From NCBI RefSeq assembly GCF_027474845.2, contig NZ_CP107031.2, positions 2,866,501-2,930,500 on the forward strand: a stretch of DNA of 64,000 nt. Direction: 5' to 3'. The notes under the pieces are model-generated. The model was not told the DNA's origin. It made no database searches and saw only the letters and a program-made list of their open reading frames with translations. Each line of letters opens with the position of its first letter. The first letter of the stretch is position 1. Shown here in pieces: positions 52,628 to 62,523 of this stretch. A program made the position numbers and the translations under genes. The stretch is from Maribacter aestuarii (GTDB lineage Bacteria > Bacteroidota > Bacteroidia > Flavobacteriales > Flavobacteriaceae).

Positions 52628-52948
52628 CTAGGAAATTTCTCCACCCTCCGGGCCATAAAATAACACCCATGTAGAAAAATCATTGGTAAAATTTTCAAAC
52701 CGGTGTGTTATGCCGGCGGGAACAAATAAAAAGTCACCCGGTATAAAGCTAGTTCGCACCCCGTCATTTAAAAATTCGCCGGTTCCAGAAACAATTATAT
52801 AAACCTCATCTCGGCTATGCGGTTGCTGTAAATCTATTTTATCCGGTTTGTAAATTTCTAGGGATAACGTGCCATGTTCAAAAAGAGAAAGAAAAGGGGA
52901 AGATTCTTTTTTTAACTTTTCCAATGCCTCTTTAGTGCTAACTTTCAT
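52628..52948 (-). CDS. Small single-domain cupin
   Basis: I start at 52948 (MKVSTKEAL), giving about 106 residues, because the longer frame overlaps the redoxin gene. Metal ligands of cupin motif 1 are in QPHSRDEVYIIVSGTGEF and motif 2 in FVPAGITHRFENF (His). It is a beta-barrel metal-binding protein, enzyme or sensor unknown. Confidence 0.87.
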   Translation of the reverse strand: MKVSTKEALEKLKKESSPFLSLFEHGTLSLEIYKPDKIDLQQPHSRDEVYIIVSGTGEFLNDGVRTSFIPGDFLFVPAGITHRFENFTNDFSTWVLFYGPEGGEIS

Positions 52949-52962
52949 AATCAAAATTATTA

Positions 52963-53526
52963 TTACCCAATGTCGGCCCATTTAATGTTACAGCCAATAC
53001 TTGGCTTTTGCACCGTACTAATTTCATTTCCTTCTAACAATGCGTCCATAGCATTTCTTAAATCCCTGCCATTTAGTGGTAGATTATTGCCCGGGCGAGA
53101 ATCGTCCAATTGTCCCCTATACACCAATTTTAGGTCTTCATCGAATAAATAAAAATCCGGTGTGCAGGCCGCCTGGTATGCCTTCGCTACTTCTTGCGAT
53201 TCGTCATAGAGATAAGGAAAAGTGTAATCTTCGGCTTTGGCCTTTATCTTCATATAACTAGGACCATCCTGGGGATAATTCTTAATATCATTGCTAGAAA
53301 TAGCTATAAAACCAATTCCTTTGTGTTGATATTCTTTTGCCATTTTTGAAATTTCCGGGTTTACGTGGACTACAAAAGGGCAATGGTTGCAAATAAACAT
53401 GATTACGGTACCTTTTTCACCCTTCATGGCTTGCAAATTCATCGTTTTTTCTGTTACCGTATCCATAAGGCTGAACTCCGGTGCTAAAGTACCAAGGGCC
53501 AGCATTTTGCTTTCTGTTCTTGCCAT
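52963..53526 (-). CDS. Thioredoxin-like redoxin (AhpC/TSA type)
   Basis: This 187-residue protein has the thioredoxin fold: APEFSLMDTVTEKT at the N-terminus, the redox motif ICNHCPFV (CxxC), and DFYLFDEDLKLVYRG with an AhpC/TSA-like C-terminal part. It resembles the DUF-type thioredoxins that are often linked to small operons. No signal peptide, so it is probably cytoplasmic. It is the first gene of a three-gene operon with cupin and GNAT. Confidence 0.88.
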   Translation of the reverse strand: MARTESKMLALGTLAPEFSLMDTVTEKTMNLQAMKGEKGTVIMFICNHCPFVVHVNPEISKMAKEYQHKGIGFIAISSNDIKNYPQDGPSYMKIKAKAEDYTFPYLYDESQEVAKAYQAACTPDFYLFDEDLKLVYRGQLDDSRPGNNLPLNGRDLRNAMDALLEGNEISTVQKPSIGCNIKWADIG

Positions 53527-53614
53527 TTATCTTTTTTTGAATTATAAAGTTAAGCGTATTTCTATTGCGGGTTGTAACCATAAAACATATTTTTAACAGA
53601 AATACGCCTTAAAA

Positions 53615-54535
53615 TTGACCGATACGCTCTTAGATACAGTACGGATTAACTTTGACCGCGACGCCTTGTGGACATTGAACATAGTCTTGGCGTTTGTCAT
53701 GTTCGGGGTGGCACTGGAAATTTCCATTAAAGATTTTAAGCAACTCTGGTTGGCACCAAAGCCCGTTTTAGTAGGTGTTTTTAGTCAATTTCTCTTGTTA
53801 CCTGCCGTGACCTTACTTTTAGTATTACTTATTCAGCCTTATCCAAGTATAGCATTGGGTATGTTTATGGTTGCCGCCTGTCCTGGTGGTAATATTTCAA
53901 ATTATATCACGTATTTAGGGGGAGGAAATGCCGCCTTATCCATTTGTCTAACGACTATTACGACGTTACTCGCAGTAGTGATGACACCATTAAATTTACA
54001 GTTTTGGGGTTCATTTTATAATCCCAGCTCAGCACTCTTGGAAGCTGTTGCCATTTCGCCTTTTGAAATGATAAAACTGGTCTCCTTACTATTGGGCGTG
54101 CCTTTGGTGCTGGGTATGATGGTAAATTATTGGAAACCAATTGTGGCACAAAAATTAGCTAAGGTGTTAAAAGTGATTTCTTTACTATTTTTCATCTTTT
54201 TAGTTTTTTTAGCACTGTGGAACAATCGCGAAATATTCCTCGAATATATTTTATATGTATTTTGGATTGTACTCGCCCATAACCTTCTGGCATTTCTCAC
54301 AGGGTTTTCAATCGCTAGGGTTTTTGGTCTGGCCTTAAAAAATATAAAGACCATTACCATAGAAACCGGTATACAAAATTCAGGGTTGGGTCTCTTATTG
54401 ATTTTTACTTTTTTCGATGGGTTAGGTGGCATGGCCCTATTAGCGGCTTTTTGGGGTATTTGGCATATCGTTTCGGGGTTAGTTTTGGCAAGTATTTGGA
54501 ATTATAAATCAGCTGAAAAGAAAGCTTTAGTTTGA
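53615..54535 (+). CDS. Bile acid:sodium symporter-family transporter
   Basis: This 306-residue membrane protein has nine to ten spans and the BASS signature: FGVALEISIKDF, CPGGNISNYITYL in the crossover region, and ETGIQNSGLGLLL near the C-terminus. It probably moves an organic anion with Na+. The start is TTG at 53615. The acyltransferase gene starts (TTG) inside its stop, so they are coupled. Confidence 0.9.
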   Translation: MTDTLLDTVRINFDRDALWTLNIVLAFVMFGVALEISIKDFKQLWLAPKPVLVGVFSQFLLLPAVTLLLVLLIQPYPSIALGMFMVAACPGGNISNYITYLGGGNAALSICLTTITTLLAVVMTPLNLQFWGSFYNPSSALLEAVAISPFEMIKLVSLLLGVPLVLGMMVNYWKPIVAQKLAKVLKVISLLFFIFLVFLALWNNREIFLEYILYVFWIVLAHNLLAFLTGFSIARVFGLALKNIKTITIETGIQNSGLGLLLIFTFFDGLGGMALLAAFWGIWHIVSGLVLASIWNYKSAEKKALV

Positions 54536-55584
54536 AAAATATAGTTTATAGCGCCATCAAGGCGGTAGTAAAGGCGGTGCTTCACTGCTACTATAAAAAA
54601 ATAGAGATTATAGGTCTGGAAAATGTTCCCAAGGATAAACCAGTACTTTTTTTACCTAACCATCAAAGTGCTTTAATGGACGTTTTGTTGATTGTAACAG
54701 ATTGTAGTAGAAAACCCTATTTTCTAACCCGATCTGATATTTTTGGCAATCCATTTTTGGATAATATCTTTAATTTTTTCAGAATGATACCGATATATCG
54801 TATTCGGGACGGTCGGGATGCGTTATCCAAGAACGAGGCCATTTTTGACAAATGCGCTGATGTCTTCAAAGGTGGATCGGCAATAGTTATGTTTCCAGAA
54901 GCTAACCATCATTTAAACAGGTCGGTGCGGCCTTTAAGCAAAGGTTTTACACGGATATTGTTCCGAACCATGGAAAAGTATCCCGATTTGGATATTCAAC
55001 TAGTACCCGTTGGATTAAATTATAAGGATGCAATTAGTTTCCCAGACGAGGTTTCACTTTACTACGGGAAACCAATCTCATTAAAGGATGTTTATCAAGA
55101 GAAGGACCTACATGTTACCGGAATTCGGTTGAAGGAAACTATTACCAAAAACCTCCAAATGTTGACTACACACATACCACCAAACGTAAATTACGAAAAA
55201 GTGGAGGCCAAGTTGTACGAGAAAAATATCAATTTTTTGAATCCGACGGAAACTAATAATGAGATCCAGAAGGTATTGAAAGAGCCTTTGGCGGATGACG
55301 AGGTTTTAAAAAACAGGAGGGAGAAAACATCAGTTTTGTCTCCGCTTTTTACTCTATTGAATTTGCCGTTAGTCCTGTTTTGGCGAATCATAGTAAAACC
55401 AAAGGTTTGGGAACCGGAATTTATGGCAACTATGCTGTTTTCAACGGCGTTTATAGGTTTTGGCATTTACTACCTGTTGATTTTTACCATATTACTTCTA
55501 CTCGTAAATTGGAATGCCGCTCTTTTTAGCGTTTTGGGGATTTTTTTATTCAACTGGCTTTTCGTTAAGTATGGAAACTTGTAG
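54532..55584 (+). CDS. 1-acyl-sn-glycerol-3-phosphate acyltransferase-like protein
   Basis: This 350-residue PlsC-domain protein has the acyltransferase motifs NHQSALMD (NHx4D-type) and FPEANHH, with VPVGLNYKD after them, then two C-terminal spans (about 290-345). The extended C-terminal part resembles the Bacteroidota group that also includes the enzymes adding acyl chains in lipid remodelling. Its start is a TTG that overlaps the transporter stop by 4 bases. Confidence 0.87.
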   Translation: MKNIVYSAIKAVVKAVLHCYYKKIEIIGLENVPKDKPVLFLPNHQSALMDVLLIVTDCSRKPYFLTRSDIFGNPFLDNIFNFFRMIPIYRIRDGRDALSKNEAIFDKCADVFKGGSAIVMFPEANHHLNRSVRPLSKGFTRILFRTMEKYPDLDIQLVPVGLNYKDAISFPDEVSLYYGKPISLKDVYQEKDLHVTGIRLKETITKNLQMLTTHIPPNVNYEKVEAKLYEKNINFLNPTETNNEIQKVLKEPLADDEVLKNRREKTSVLSPLFTLLNLPLVLFWRIIVKPKVWEPEFMATMLFSTAFIGFGIYYLLIFTILLLLVNWNAALFSVLGIFLFNWLFVKYGNL

Positions 55585-55603
55585 AACTCTTTTTCAATTC
55601 AAA

Positions 55604-55645
55604 AGCCCTGTACGTCTTCCAATTTAGGAAAGGCCGGATAGGGCT
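55604..55645. terminator. Possible terminator between convergent genes
   Basis: AGCCCT (55604-55609) pairs with AGGGCT (55640-55645), and TTCC/GGAA (55617-55620, 55627-55630) pairs inside it. The stem is interrupted, so support is modest. It lies between the acyltransferase and the M14 peptidase. Confidence 0.35.
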
Positions 55646-55681
55646 ATAGAACAAAGTTTAAAATAATTTCGAATCTTATAC

Positions 55682-58200
55682 TTACATCATCTCGCCAAAG
55701 AAAATAGCGTTCATCAACAACTTGTTCGTTCCATACCAAAAAGCTCTAAAATTAGTATTGTCGGTAAACGCTATTACCCTGCCTTTTCCTAAACGTTGTA
55801 CTTGAAAAGGAACGGAATTCTTAAGTAGCTCCAAGTTTTCTTCAGAGATATAGCCACTTAACAACGGATTGTTCGTGTAAGTTATAGGATTGTCATAACT
55901 GTCCTTATCAGGTTCTATGTAAACATTCGTGTTTCTGAACAACGCCAGGTTGTCATTCTTATATCCATAATTAATAGGGTGGGAGAGGTCTTGTTTAGCC
56001 TCAAAGATGGCACCCCCAGTTACCTGTGCGCCGCTAAAATCTCTTTTTTCTTCAAAAGATATATTTTTGGCCACTAGGGTGTCTTTTTGAATTTCAATTT
56101 CATGAATTCGTTTTTGTTGAACCATTCCGCCACATTCCGGTAACCAATCAAGGTTCCACCAGATTTGACCCATTCCTTCAAATTTTCCGTACTCTTTTTA
56201 TCCAAAGCATTATCTTTAGCACTAGGAAGAATGATATCTGTGTACTTGCTTAGGTCAACCCTGCTTAAATAACTCAAATCCAGTTTTGTTAGATTGATAT
56301 CATATCGCGTGTCGAACAAATGCCAGATTTCACCAGCGTCATAAGAGCGGATTCCATCACCAACTATAATGGCTATTTTTTGTTTTTTAACAGGGTCAAA
56401 GTCATTACTTCCCAAATCGATACCCTTGGTTAGCCCAGTTCCTACGGAAGTTATGTCCAATTTGCTATCTTCGGCTACCTGCGTTAAAAACTCAAACAAT
56501 GCCGTAGCATCCATATCCTGATTTTGGACAGGAACCATGATAGTCCCATAATCATAACTATTGCCCTCTACAGTGAATTTGGATTTAGCCACTTTGGCAC
56601 GTAGCCCTTTTTCTAAAATAGCATTCAGCGCTTTTGGAGTGTAATACTCGTTCCATTCAAATAGATACGCATAATTGCTTTTGGGACCTATACTTCCGGA
56701 TAGCGGTTTCAAATCAGTTATTTCGGAACCTGCGTTTGACAAAGAGTTCATCTCTGAGTAATCAACATTGAAGGCCAAGGGAAAAGTCCATGCCGATATA
56801 TCGTAGAACAAACTGTCGGTGAACGTGGTACGCCTTTCGAACATTGCCTTTAGCAATCGTGGATTTTTTTGCGCCATAGGTACAACGTAGCTTTTTCCTT
56901 TTACATAGGATTTTCCATTTATGGTTGCATCGTTAGCAAGCTCGTGAACCTTTATTTTATGCCGTTTCAATATCTCGGCCAAATGCCAAGCTTTGGCACC
57001 ATCCTTACGGTCCCCAAATACAAATCCCTTGGTCTTGCTTTTGGTCGCCTCGGCGGCAATATCCTTGTAATATTCCTTTTGATAATTTAGAATTTTTTCA
57101 CGCATGTTTTTTGCCGCTTCAATAGTAGAGAGCGCAGTTATAAACTGATTGCGTACTGTAAAAGGAAATGTCAGTATTCCGTTTTCACTTTCCTGAATGT
57201 GTCCTCTGGAACTTGCCTGTTCAAAAAGGATTCCAATACTCCCATTCACATCAGGGAAGGTAGAACCTTTGCCGTAGTAATAATCGTCATACCCCTCCTC
57301 AGAATAATACAGCGAACCTATTTTATCCAAGGCTTTGGCATGATAAGTTCCAATTTCTTCCGTTAGTTCTTGATTGATTTTAGGCGTTAACGGGTGAACC
57401 CGAGTAGGCTCCCCAGGTTGAAAAAAGAAGGTGGAATTCGTGCCCATTTCATGATGGTCCGTTAAGATATTCGGCAGCCATTTGTGAAAGCTTTCTATCC
57501 GTGCCCTACTTTCCGGCAACTGTACGGGAAGCCAATCCCTGTTCATATCAAACCAATAATGGTTGGTTCTACCCCCAGGCCAGACCTCATGATATTCACG
57601 TTCGTTGTTATCCGAAATTAAATTTATACTTTTATTGGTGTTGGCCCAATATGCGAACCTTTGTAGGCCATCTGGGTTATAGGAGGGATCCATCAAAATG
57701 ACCATATCGTCCAACATAGACTCAATTTCAGGCCCTTGAGCGGCTGCTAGATGATACGCGTAGGCCAGGCCGGCGTTGGCACCGCTAGGTTCGTTTCCGT
57801 GAATTGAAAAACCTTGGTACACGATAATGGGCATGTCAGAAATATCCACATTTCCACTATTCTCTGTTAGCGCAATATGTTCTTGCCTAATTTGTTCAAG
57901 ATTCTGGTGATTTTTTGGAGTCGTTATGGTAAGCAATAGAATTGGTCTCCCCTCAAAGGTTTCACCGCGATTTTCTATGGTAATACGATCACTTGCTTCT
58001 GCCAAAGTCTGCATATAAAACATGAGCTTATCATGAGTTACATGCCATTCACCTACTTCATGGCCTATAATTTCTTTTGGGGTGGGGATGGATGGGTCAT
58101 ACGTTATTCCTTGTTGTAGGTAGTAATTTAGGTCTAGTTGATCTTGGGCGTAGGAATAAAAATTTAGGACTAGTAAAAGTGCAAGTATTGTTTTTTTCAT
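55682..58200 (-). pseudogene. M14-family zinc carboxypeptidase, frameshifted
   Basis: This is one long gene (about 839 residues when joined), broken near its C-terminus at T5 on the plus strand (56084-56088; A5 in the gene). One extra base joins LKF to KKDTLVAKNISFEE. The 5' part has a signal peptide (ending FYSYAQ), the M14 zinc site in FSIHGNEPSGANAGLAYAYH, a later His in LTDHHEMGTN (third ligand region) and the catalytic Glu region ILFEQASSRG. The 3' part is a beta-rich C-terminal domain with LGKGRVIAFTDNTNFRAFW. Probably a real periplasmic peptidase whose frame was lost to a base-calling error. Confidence 0.8.
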
Positions 58201-58235
58201 TTTGGATTGGTTTTAGCTACTTTATAAAAATAAAA

Positions 58236-58261
58236 AACGACCCTTAATTATTAGGGTCGTT
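58236..58261 (-). terminator. Terminator after the PUR-family gene
   Basis: AACGACCCT (58236-58244) pairs with AGGGTCGTT (58253-58261) around an 8-base loop, 27 bases beyond the stop at 58288 on the minus strand. Confidence 0.8.
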
Positions 58262-58287
58262 ATCATTTATTTAAGAGAAATCAAAAA

Positions 58288-58662
58288 TTATATGTCATCA
58301 AAATCAACATCTGTAAAACTTTCCGTTGTTGGTTCTTTTGTTTCGGCTTCTTTTTCTTCCTCTTTCTTAAAATCTTTTTGGTGTCTTTCGGAAATGACTT
58401 CAGTTCCTTTTTCATTGATGATAAAATCCATCATTTCTTCAACATTTTCCTTAAAGGCTTCAAAATCTTCTTTGTACAGATATATTTTGTGTTTTTTATA
58501 ATGGAAGGAACCATCGTCATGTGTAAATTTCTTACTCTCGGTGATAGTCAAATAATAGTCTCCTGCCTTGGTGCTTCTTACATCGAAAAAGTAAGTTCTT
58601 CTTCCTGCTCTTAAGACCTTCGAATGAATTTCTTCCTGGTCCATTAAATCTCTATCGCTCAT
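58288..58662 (-). CDS. PUR-family DNA/RNA-binding protein (DUF3276)
   Basis: This 124-residue protein contains one PUR repeat (about residues 12-85: KVLRAGRRTYFFDVRSTKAG, DYYLTITESKKF, KHKIYLYKEDF) and an acidic Lys/Glu-rich tail ending DVDFDDI. PUR proteins bind purine-rich single-stranded nucleic acid; the bacterial group is common in Bacteroidota and spirochaetes. Probably a dimer, since a full fold needs two repeats. Confidence 0.92.
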   Translation of the reverse strand: MSDRDLMDQEEIHSKVLRAGRRTYFFDVRSTKAGDYYLTITESKKFTHDDGSFHYKKHKIYLYKEDFEAFKENVEEMMDFIINEKGTEVISERHQKDFKKEEEKEAETKEPTTESFTDVDFDDI

Positions 58663-58731
58663 TTCCTGTGGTTATAGTGTCTGATTATTCTATCAAAAAT
58701 GAAAAAAAAATCGCTATCCGACAACATATTT

Positions 58732-60483
58732 CTAGTTTTCTTTCTCCGAGAGTTGATTCTGATAGAGCTCTTTATAATAACCATCTATATTGTTCAATTC
58801 CTCATGAGTACCCTCTTGCAGGAGCTCTCCGTCCTCTAAAACAAGTATTTTATCCGCATTTTTTGCTGAAGACACCCTATGGCTTACAATGAGTGTTGTC
58901 CGCTCTTGGGAAGCCTTTTTGAGGTTGGATAGTATTTCTTCTTCTGTTTCGGTATCCACGGCTGACAAACAATCGTCAAAAAGATAGATTTTTGGATTTT
59001 TGATTAAGGCACGGGCAATGGATACCCGTTGCTTTTGACCTCCGCTAAGGGTTATTCCCCTTTCGCCTAAAACGGTCTCATATTTCTTGGAAAAGCCCAT
59101 GATATTCTCGTGAACTACTGCCTCCTTCGCTATATTAATGATTTCCTCATCGGAGGCATCATGCTTTCCAAATTTAATATTGTTCTTAATGGTGTCAGAA
59201 AATAAGAAGGCATCCTGGGGCACGGCACCTATAGATTCCCTCAGACCTTTTACATCTATTTGTTTGATTGGCTTATCATCTATTAATATTTCACCTGAAG
59301 TTACATCGTACAAGCGCGCTACCAAATCCAATATGGTAGATTTACCCGACCCTGTTTTTCCTATAATGGCTGTAGTTTCTCCTTTATTTATTGTAAAAGA
59401 GATGTTCTTTAAGGCTGTAATCTCTGTATCGTCATAAGTGAAACTTACATCCTTGAACTCAATTTTCCCTTCAACGTCACTCGTAATGGCTTGGCTATTA
59501 TCCAGTTCTGGTTGCTCGTTTAGAAATTGGTTGATTCGTTTTTGACTGGCTTCAGCTGTTTGTACAATAGAAGTAAGCCAGCCCACGATTGCTACGGGCC
59601 AGGTAAGCATGTTAACATATAGAATGAACTCGGCAATGAGGCCCACACCTATCTCACCGTTTAAGTACTGTACGCCCCCAATATAAATGACCAAAATGTT
59701 ACTGATTCCGATTAAAAGAATCATTAATGGAAAAAACCACGCGTTTACTTTTGCTAGGTTCATGCTTTTATTCTTCCCTTCATTGGCCAAGAATTCCAAC
59801 TCTTGATTCGTCCGTGGTTCTATGGCGTATGCTTTTATGACCGAGACACCGGAAAAAGTTTCTTGGGTAAACGTGGATAAGTTGGATAAAAACTCCTGCA
59901 CGATGGTACTTCTCCTATGGATAATCTTACTTATTTTATAAATCAGAACAGAAAGAATGGGCAAAGGTAATAGTGTATAAGTGGCAAGCGTGGGCGCTTT
60001 AATGAACATCAGCGGCACAAGACAGGCAAAGAGCGTAAGGGTCTGTATCCCATACATGATAGCTGGACCAGCATATAAGCGCACCTGATTTACGTCCTCA
60101 CTGATTCGGTTCATCAAATCACCCGTTCTATTTTTTTTATAGAAATTGAGACTTAAAATCTGGTAATGGTCAAAAACTTCATTTTTAAGATCATACTCTA
60201 TATAACGGGATATATTTATAATGGTCTGACGCATTAAAAATGTAAAAAATCCAGAGAGTAATGCGGCTCCAACAATAATTAATATGTAATCTAACAGTAG
60301 GGATTTTGCATCAACCTTTGCTAATTCTCCATTTAAGAATTGCTCTACGGCAGATATGGTCTTATTCACATATGTGGGCATCACCAGTTGAAAAAGTCTG
60401 GCGATTATTGTTATGATAATACCTATTAAGAGTTTACCCCAATATTTTTTGAAGTATTTGTTCAGATGCTTAAGTTCCTTCAT
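58732..60483 (-). CDS. ABC exporter with fused ATPase (MsbA/MDR type)
   Basis: I start at 60483 (MKELKHL), giving 583 residues; the longer frame from 60522 adds 13 unlikely residues. Six membrane spans lie in the first 320 residues. The ATPase shows Walker A GKTGSGKST, signature LSGGQKQRVS, Walker B IYLFDDCLSAVD and the H-loop IVSHRVSS. Half-transporter that works as a dimer, exporting lipid, peptide or drug. It is divergent from nusB. Confidence 0.93.
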   Translation of the reverse strand: MKELKHLNKYFKKYWGKLLIGIIITIIARLFQLVMPTYVNKTISAVEQFLNGELAKVDAKSLLLDYILIIVGAALLSGFFTFLMRQTIINISRYIEYDLKNEVFDHYQILSLNFYKKNRTGDLMNRISEDVNQVRLYAGPAIMYGIQTLTLFACLVPLMFIKAPTLATYTLLPLPILSVLIYKISKIIHRRSTIVQEFLSNLSTFTQETFSGVSVIKAYAIEPRTNQELEFLANEGKNKSMNLAKVNAWFFPLMILLIGISNILVIYIGGVQYLNGEIGVGLIAEFILYVNMLTWPVAIVGWLTSIVQTAEASQKRINQFLNEQPELDNSQAITSDVEGKIEFKDVSFTYDDTEITALKNISFTINKGETTAIIGKTGSGKSTILDLVARLYDVTSGEILIDDKPIKQIDVKGLRESIGAVPQDAFLFSDTIKNNIKFGKHDASDEEIINIAKEAVVHENIMGFSKKYETVLGERGITLSGGQKQRVSIARALIKNPKIYLFDDCLSAVDTETEEEILSNLKKASQERTTLIVSHRVSSAKNADKILVLEDGELLQEGTHEELNNIDGYYKELYQNQLSEKEN

Positions 60484-60582
60484 TGGGAATTTAAATAGGA
60501 GGTTTATGGATTCCAATGCCAAATATAGGTTTTTGGGGAGGAAACAAATGTTATAAAATACCTAAGATAAATACGAATGGCA

Positions 60583-60613
60583 TTGTAGCGCTTTAAATAG
60601 ATGCTTACTTTTG
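60583..60613 (+). promoter_or_regulatory. Promoter for nusB-DUF1573-yajC
   Basis: TTG (60583-60585) and TACTTTTG (60606-60613), 20 bases apart, form a complete housekeeping promoter 37 bases before the nusB ATG. Confidence 0.6.
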
Positions 60614-60650
60614 TGCCCTGAAATCAATCAAAAGATAAAAGTTCTTTAAA

Positions 60651-61598
60651 ATGCTAACAAGAAGGCATATCAGGGTAAAAGTGATGCAATGCATCTATGC
60701 GCTGATCCAATCCAAAGATGACTCCTTAGAGAAACAGGAGAAATTTTTAAAAGTAAGCATCAAGAATACCTATACTCTTTATTTACTTTGCCTAAGTTTA
60801 TTGATGGAAATCCATCAAAGAGCTTCCGAACAATTGACGCTCTCCTCTAAAAAATACCTGGATGACGGTAGTGAGCTTTATCCTAACAAGGATAAATTTA
60901 TCCAAAACCGACTGTTATTGCAGCTACGGGAGAACCATCTCTTAAAGGAAGAGCTTTCCAACAGGAAATTGGATAATTGGTACCTGAACGATGAATATGT
61001 AAAATTACTTTATAAGGCCATCGTTGAAAGTGATATCTATAAGGAATACATGTTAGAACCTACCTCCAACTATAATTTAGACAAGGATTTGGTGGTTCAG
61101 CTTTTTAAGGAAATCATTGCACCCAACGAAAAGATTTATGATTACTTTGAGGATGATACGCTAACTTGGGTAGACGACATTCCAATCGTAAATACATTCC
61201 TCTTAAAACAGCTGAAGAAGTCCAAGGAAGACCAGGATGCTTCCTATTTTCTGCCTAAGCTTTTGAAGGATACTGACGACATGGTTTTTGCCAATACTTT
61301 ATTGACGAAAACTTTGTTGAACAATGATAAATTGGAAAAGGAAATAGAGGGTAAAACACCCAATTGGGATAAAGACCGCATTGCCGATGTAGATTCAATT
61401 TTATTGAAGATGGCCATATGTGAACTACTCAATTTTTCCTCCATTCCGGAGAGGGTTACTATAAATGAGTATTTGGAGATAGCTAAGGAATATTCAACTC
61501 CAAAAAGCAGCATCTTTATCAACGGTATTTTGGACAAGCTCACGAAGGAATACAGAGCGGAAGGAAAGCTGAATAAAATAGGTAGAGGATTGTTATGA
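60651..61598 (+). CDS. nusB: Transcription antitermination factor NusB (long form)
   Basis: NusB, with S10, supports antitermination of rRNA transcription. The NusB fold lies mainly in the last 150 residues of 315 (VDSILLKMAICELL, RVTINEYLEIAKEYSTPKSSIFINGILDKL). The N-terminus starts with the NusB-type TRRHIRVKVMQCIYAL and then has an extra helical insertion of about 150 residues, absent from E. coli NusB (139 residues) but usual in Bacteroidota. Confidence 0.92.
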   Translation: MLTRRHIRVKVMQCIYALIQSKDDSLEKQEKFLKVSIKNTYTLYLLCLSLLMEIHQRASEQLTLSSKKYLDDGSELYPNKDKFIQNRLLLQLRENHLLKEELSNRKLDNWYLNDEYVKLLYKAIVESDIYKEYMLEPTSNYNLDKDLVVQLFKEIIAPNEKIYDYFEDDTLTWVDDIPIVNTFLLKQLKKSKEDQDASYFLPKLLKDTDDMVFANTLLTKTLLNNDKLEKEIEGKTPNWDKDRIADVDSILLKMAICELLNFSSIPERVTINEYLEIAKEYSTPKSSIFINGILDKLTKEYRAEGKLNKIGRGLL

Positions 61599-61647
61599 AA
61601 TAATTTTCTAATTTTACGTTTTAATATTAAACAAATTATTTAAAAAA

Positions 61648-62118
61648 ATGAGAAAGATAGTTTTAGCCATGAGTATGGTTTCTATGATTGCGTTCACTTC
61701 CTGTAAGGAAAATGCATCAAGTAAAATAAATTCGGATAATGTTGCAGAGGCAGCAGTAAGGGACGAGGCTGCAAAAGCTGTTCCAGTAATGTCCTTTGAA
61801 AAGGCAGAGCATGATTTTGGAACTATTGAGCAAGGAACGCCTCAAGAGACTGCTTTTAAGTTTACCAATACTGGTAACGCCCCATTGATTATTACAGATG
61901 CAAAAAGTAGCTGCGGTTGTACTGTGCCAAATCCTCCAAAAGACCCAATCGCTCCTGGTGAATCAAGTGAGCTTTTGGTGAAATTCAACGGATCTGGACA
62001 AAATCAAGTTACAAAGACCATAACGGTTACAGCAAACACTGAAAAAGGTTCTGAAATATTGAGAATAAAAGCCTTTGTTAATCCAAAAGGTGCAGCTCCA
62101 TTGGGACCTGTCAAGTAA
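61648..62118 (+). CDS. DUF1573 lipoprotein
   Basis: This 156-residue protein has a lipoprotein signal (FTSC) and a DUF1573 domain: FEKAEHDFGTIEQG, then FTNTGNAPLII, the motif SSCGCTVP, and PGESSELLVKFN. This Ig-like fold is typical of Bacteroidota envelope proteins of unknown role. It lies between nusB and yajC, a gene order I believe is widely conserved in flavobacteria. Confidence 0.9.
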   Translation: MRKIVLAMSMVSMIAFTSCKENASSKINSDNVAEAAVRDEAAKAVPVMSFEKAEHDFGTIEQGTPQETAFKFTNTGNAPLIITDAKSSCGCTVPNPPKDPIAPGESSELLVKFNGSGQNQVTKTITVTANTEKGSEILRIKAFVNPKGAAPLGPVK

Positions 62119-62144
62119 GATTTTAATTAAACAAGAACCAAAAG

Positions 62145-62432
62145 ATGGGTGATATAGGGCAGTTTCTTCCAATGATACTGATATTTGTGGTGGCATATTT
62201 TTTTATGATCCGTCCACAAATGAAGCGTGCCAAGGATGAGAAAAAATTTGCAGCAGAATTAAAGCGCGGCGATCGTGTTATTACAAAAAGTGGGCTCCAT
62301 GGCAAAGTCGTTGATCTCAACGATAAGGACGGGTCCTGTGTTTTGGAAACTATGGCCGGAAAATTGAAGTTTGACAGATCGGCTATATCATTGGAGATGA
62401 GCAGAAAACTTATAGCTCCGGAGAAAAAATAG
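62145..62432 (+). CDS. yajC: Preprotein translocase subunit YajC
   Basis: YajC is a small partner of SecDF. The 95-residue protein has one membrane span at residues 5-24 (FLPMILIFVVAYFFMI), followed directly by RPQMKRAKDEKKF, then GDRVITKSGLHGKVVDL, which match the family. It starts 26 bases after DUF1573. Confidence 0.92.
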   Translation: MGDIGQFLPMILIFVVAYFFMIRPQMKRAKDEKKFAAELKRGDRVITKSGLHGKVVDLNDKDGSCVLETMAGKLKFDRSAISLEMSRKLIAPEKK

Positions 62433-62447
62433 ACTTATAGTTTAAAG

Positions 62448-62483
62448 AAAAAAAGCACCAATGGGAACATTGGTGCTTTTTTT
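62448..62483 (+). terminator. Strong terminator after yajC
   Basis: A perfect 16-bp stem (arms 62448-62463 and 62468-62483) around a GGAA loop with seven Ts at the 3' arm, the strongest hairpin in the window. Confidence 0.9.
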
Positions 62484-62523
62484 ATGCTAATTTTTTTACC
62501 TTAAGGCTATAAAATAATATGAG

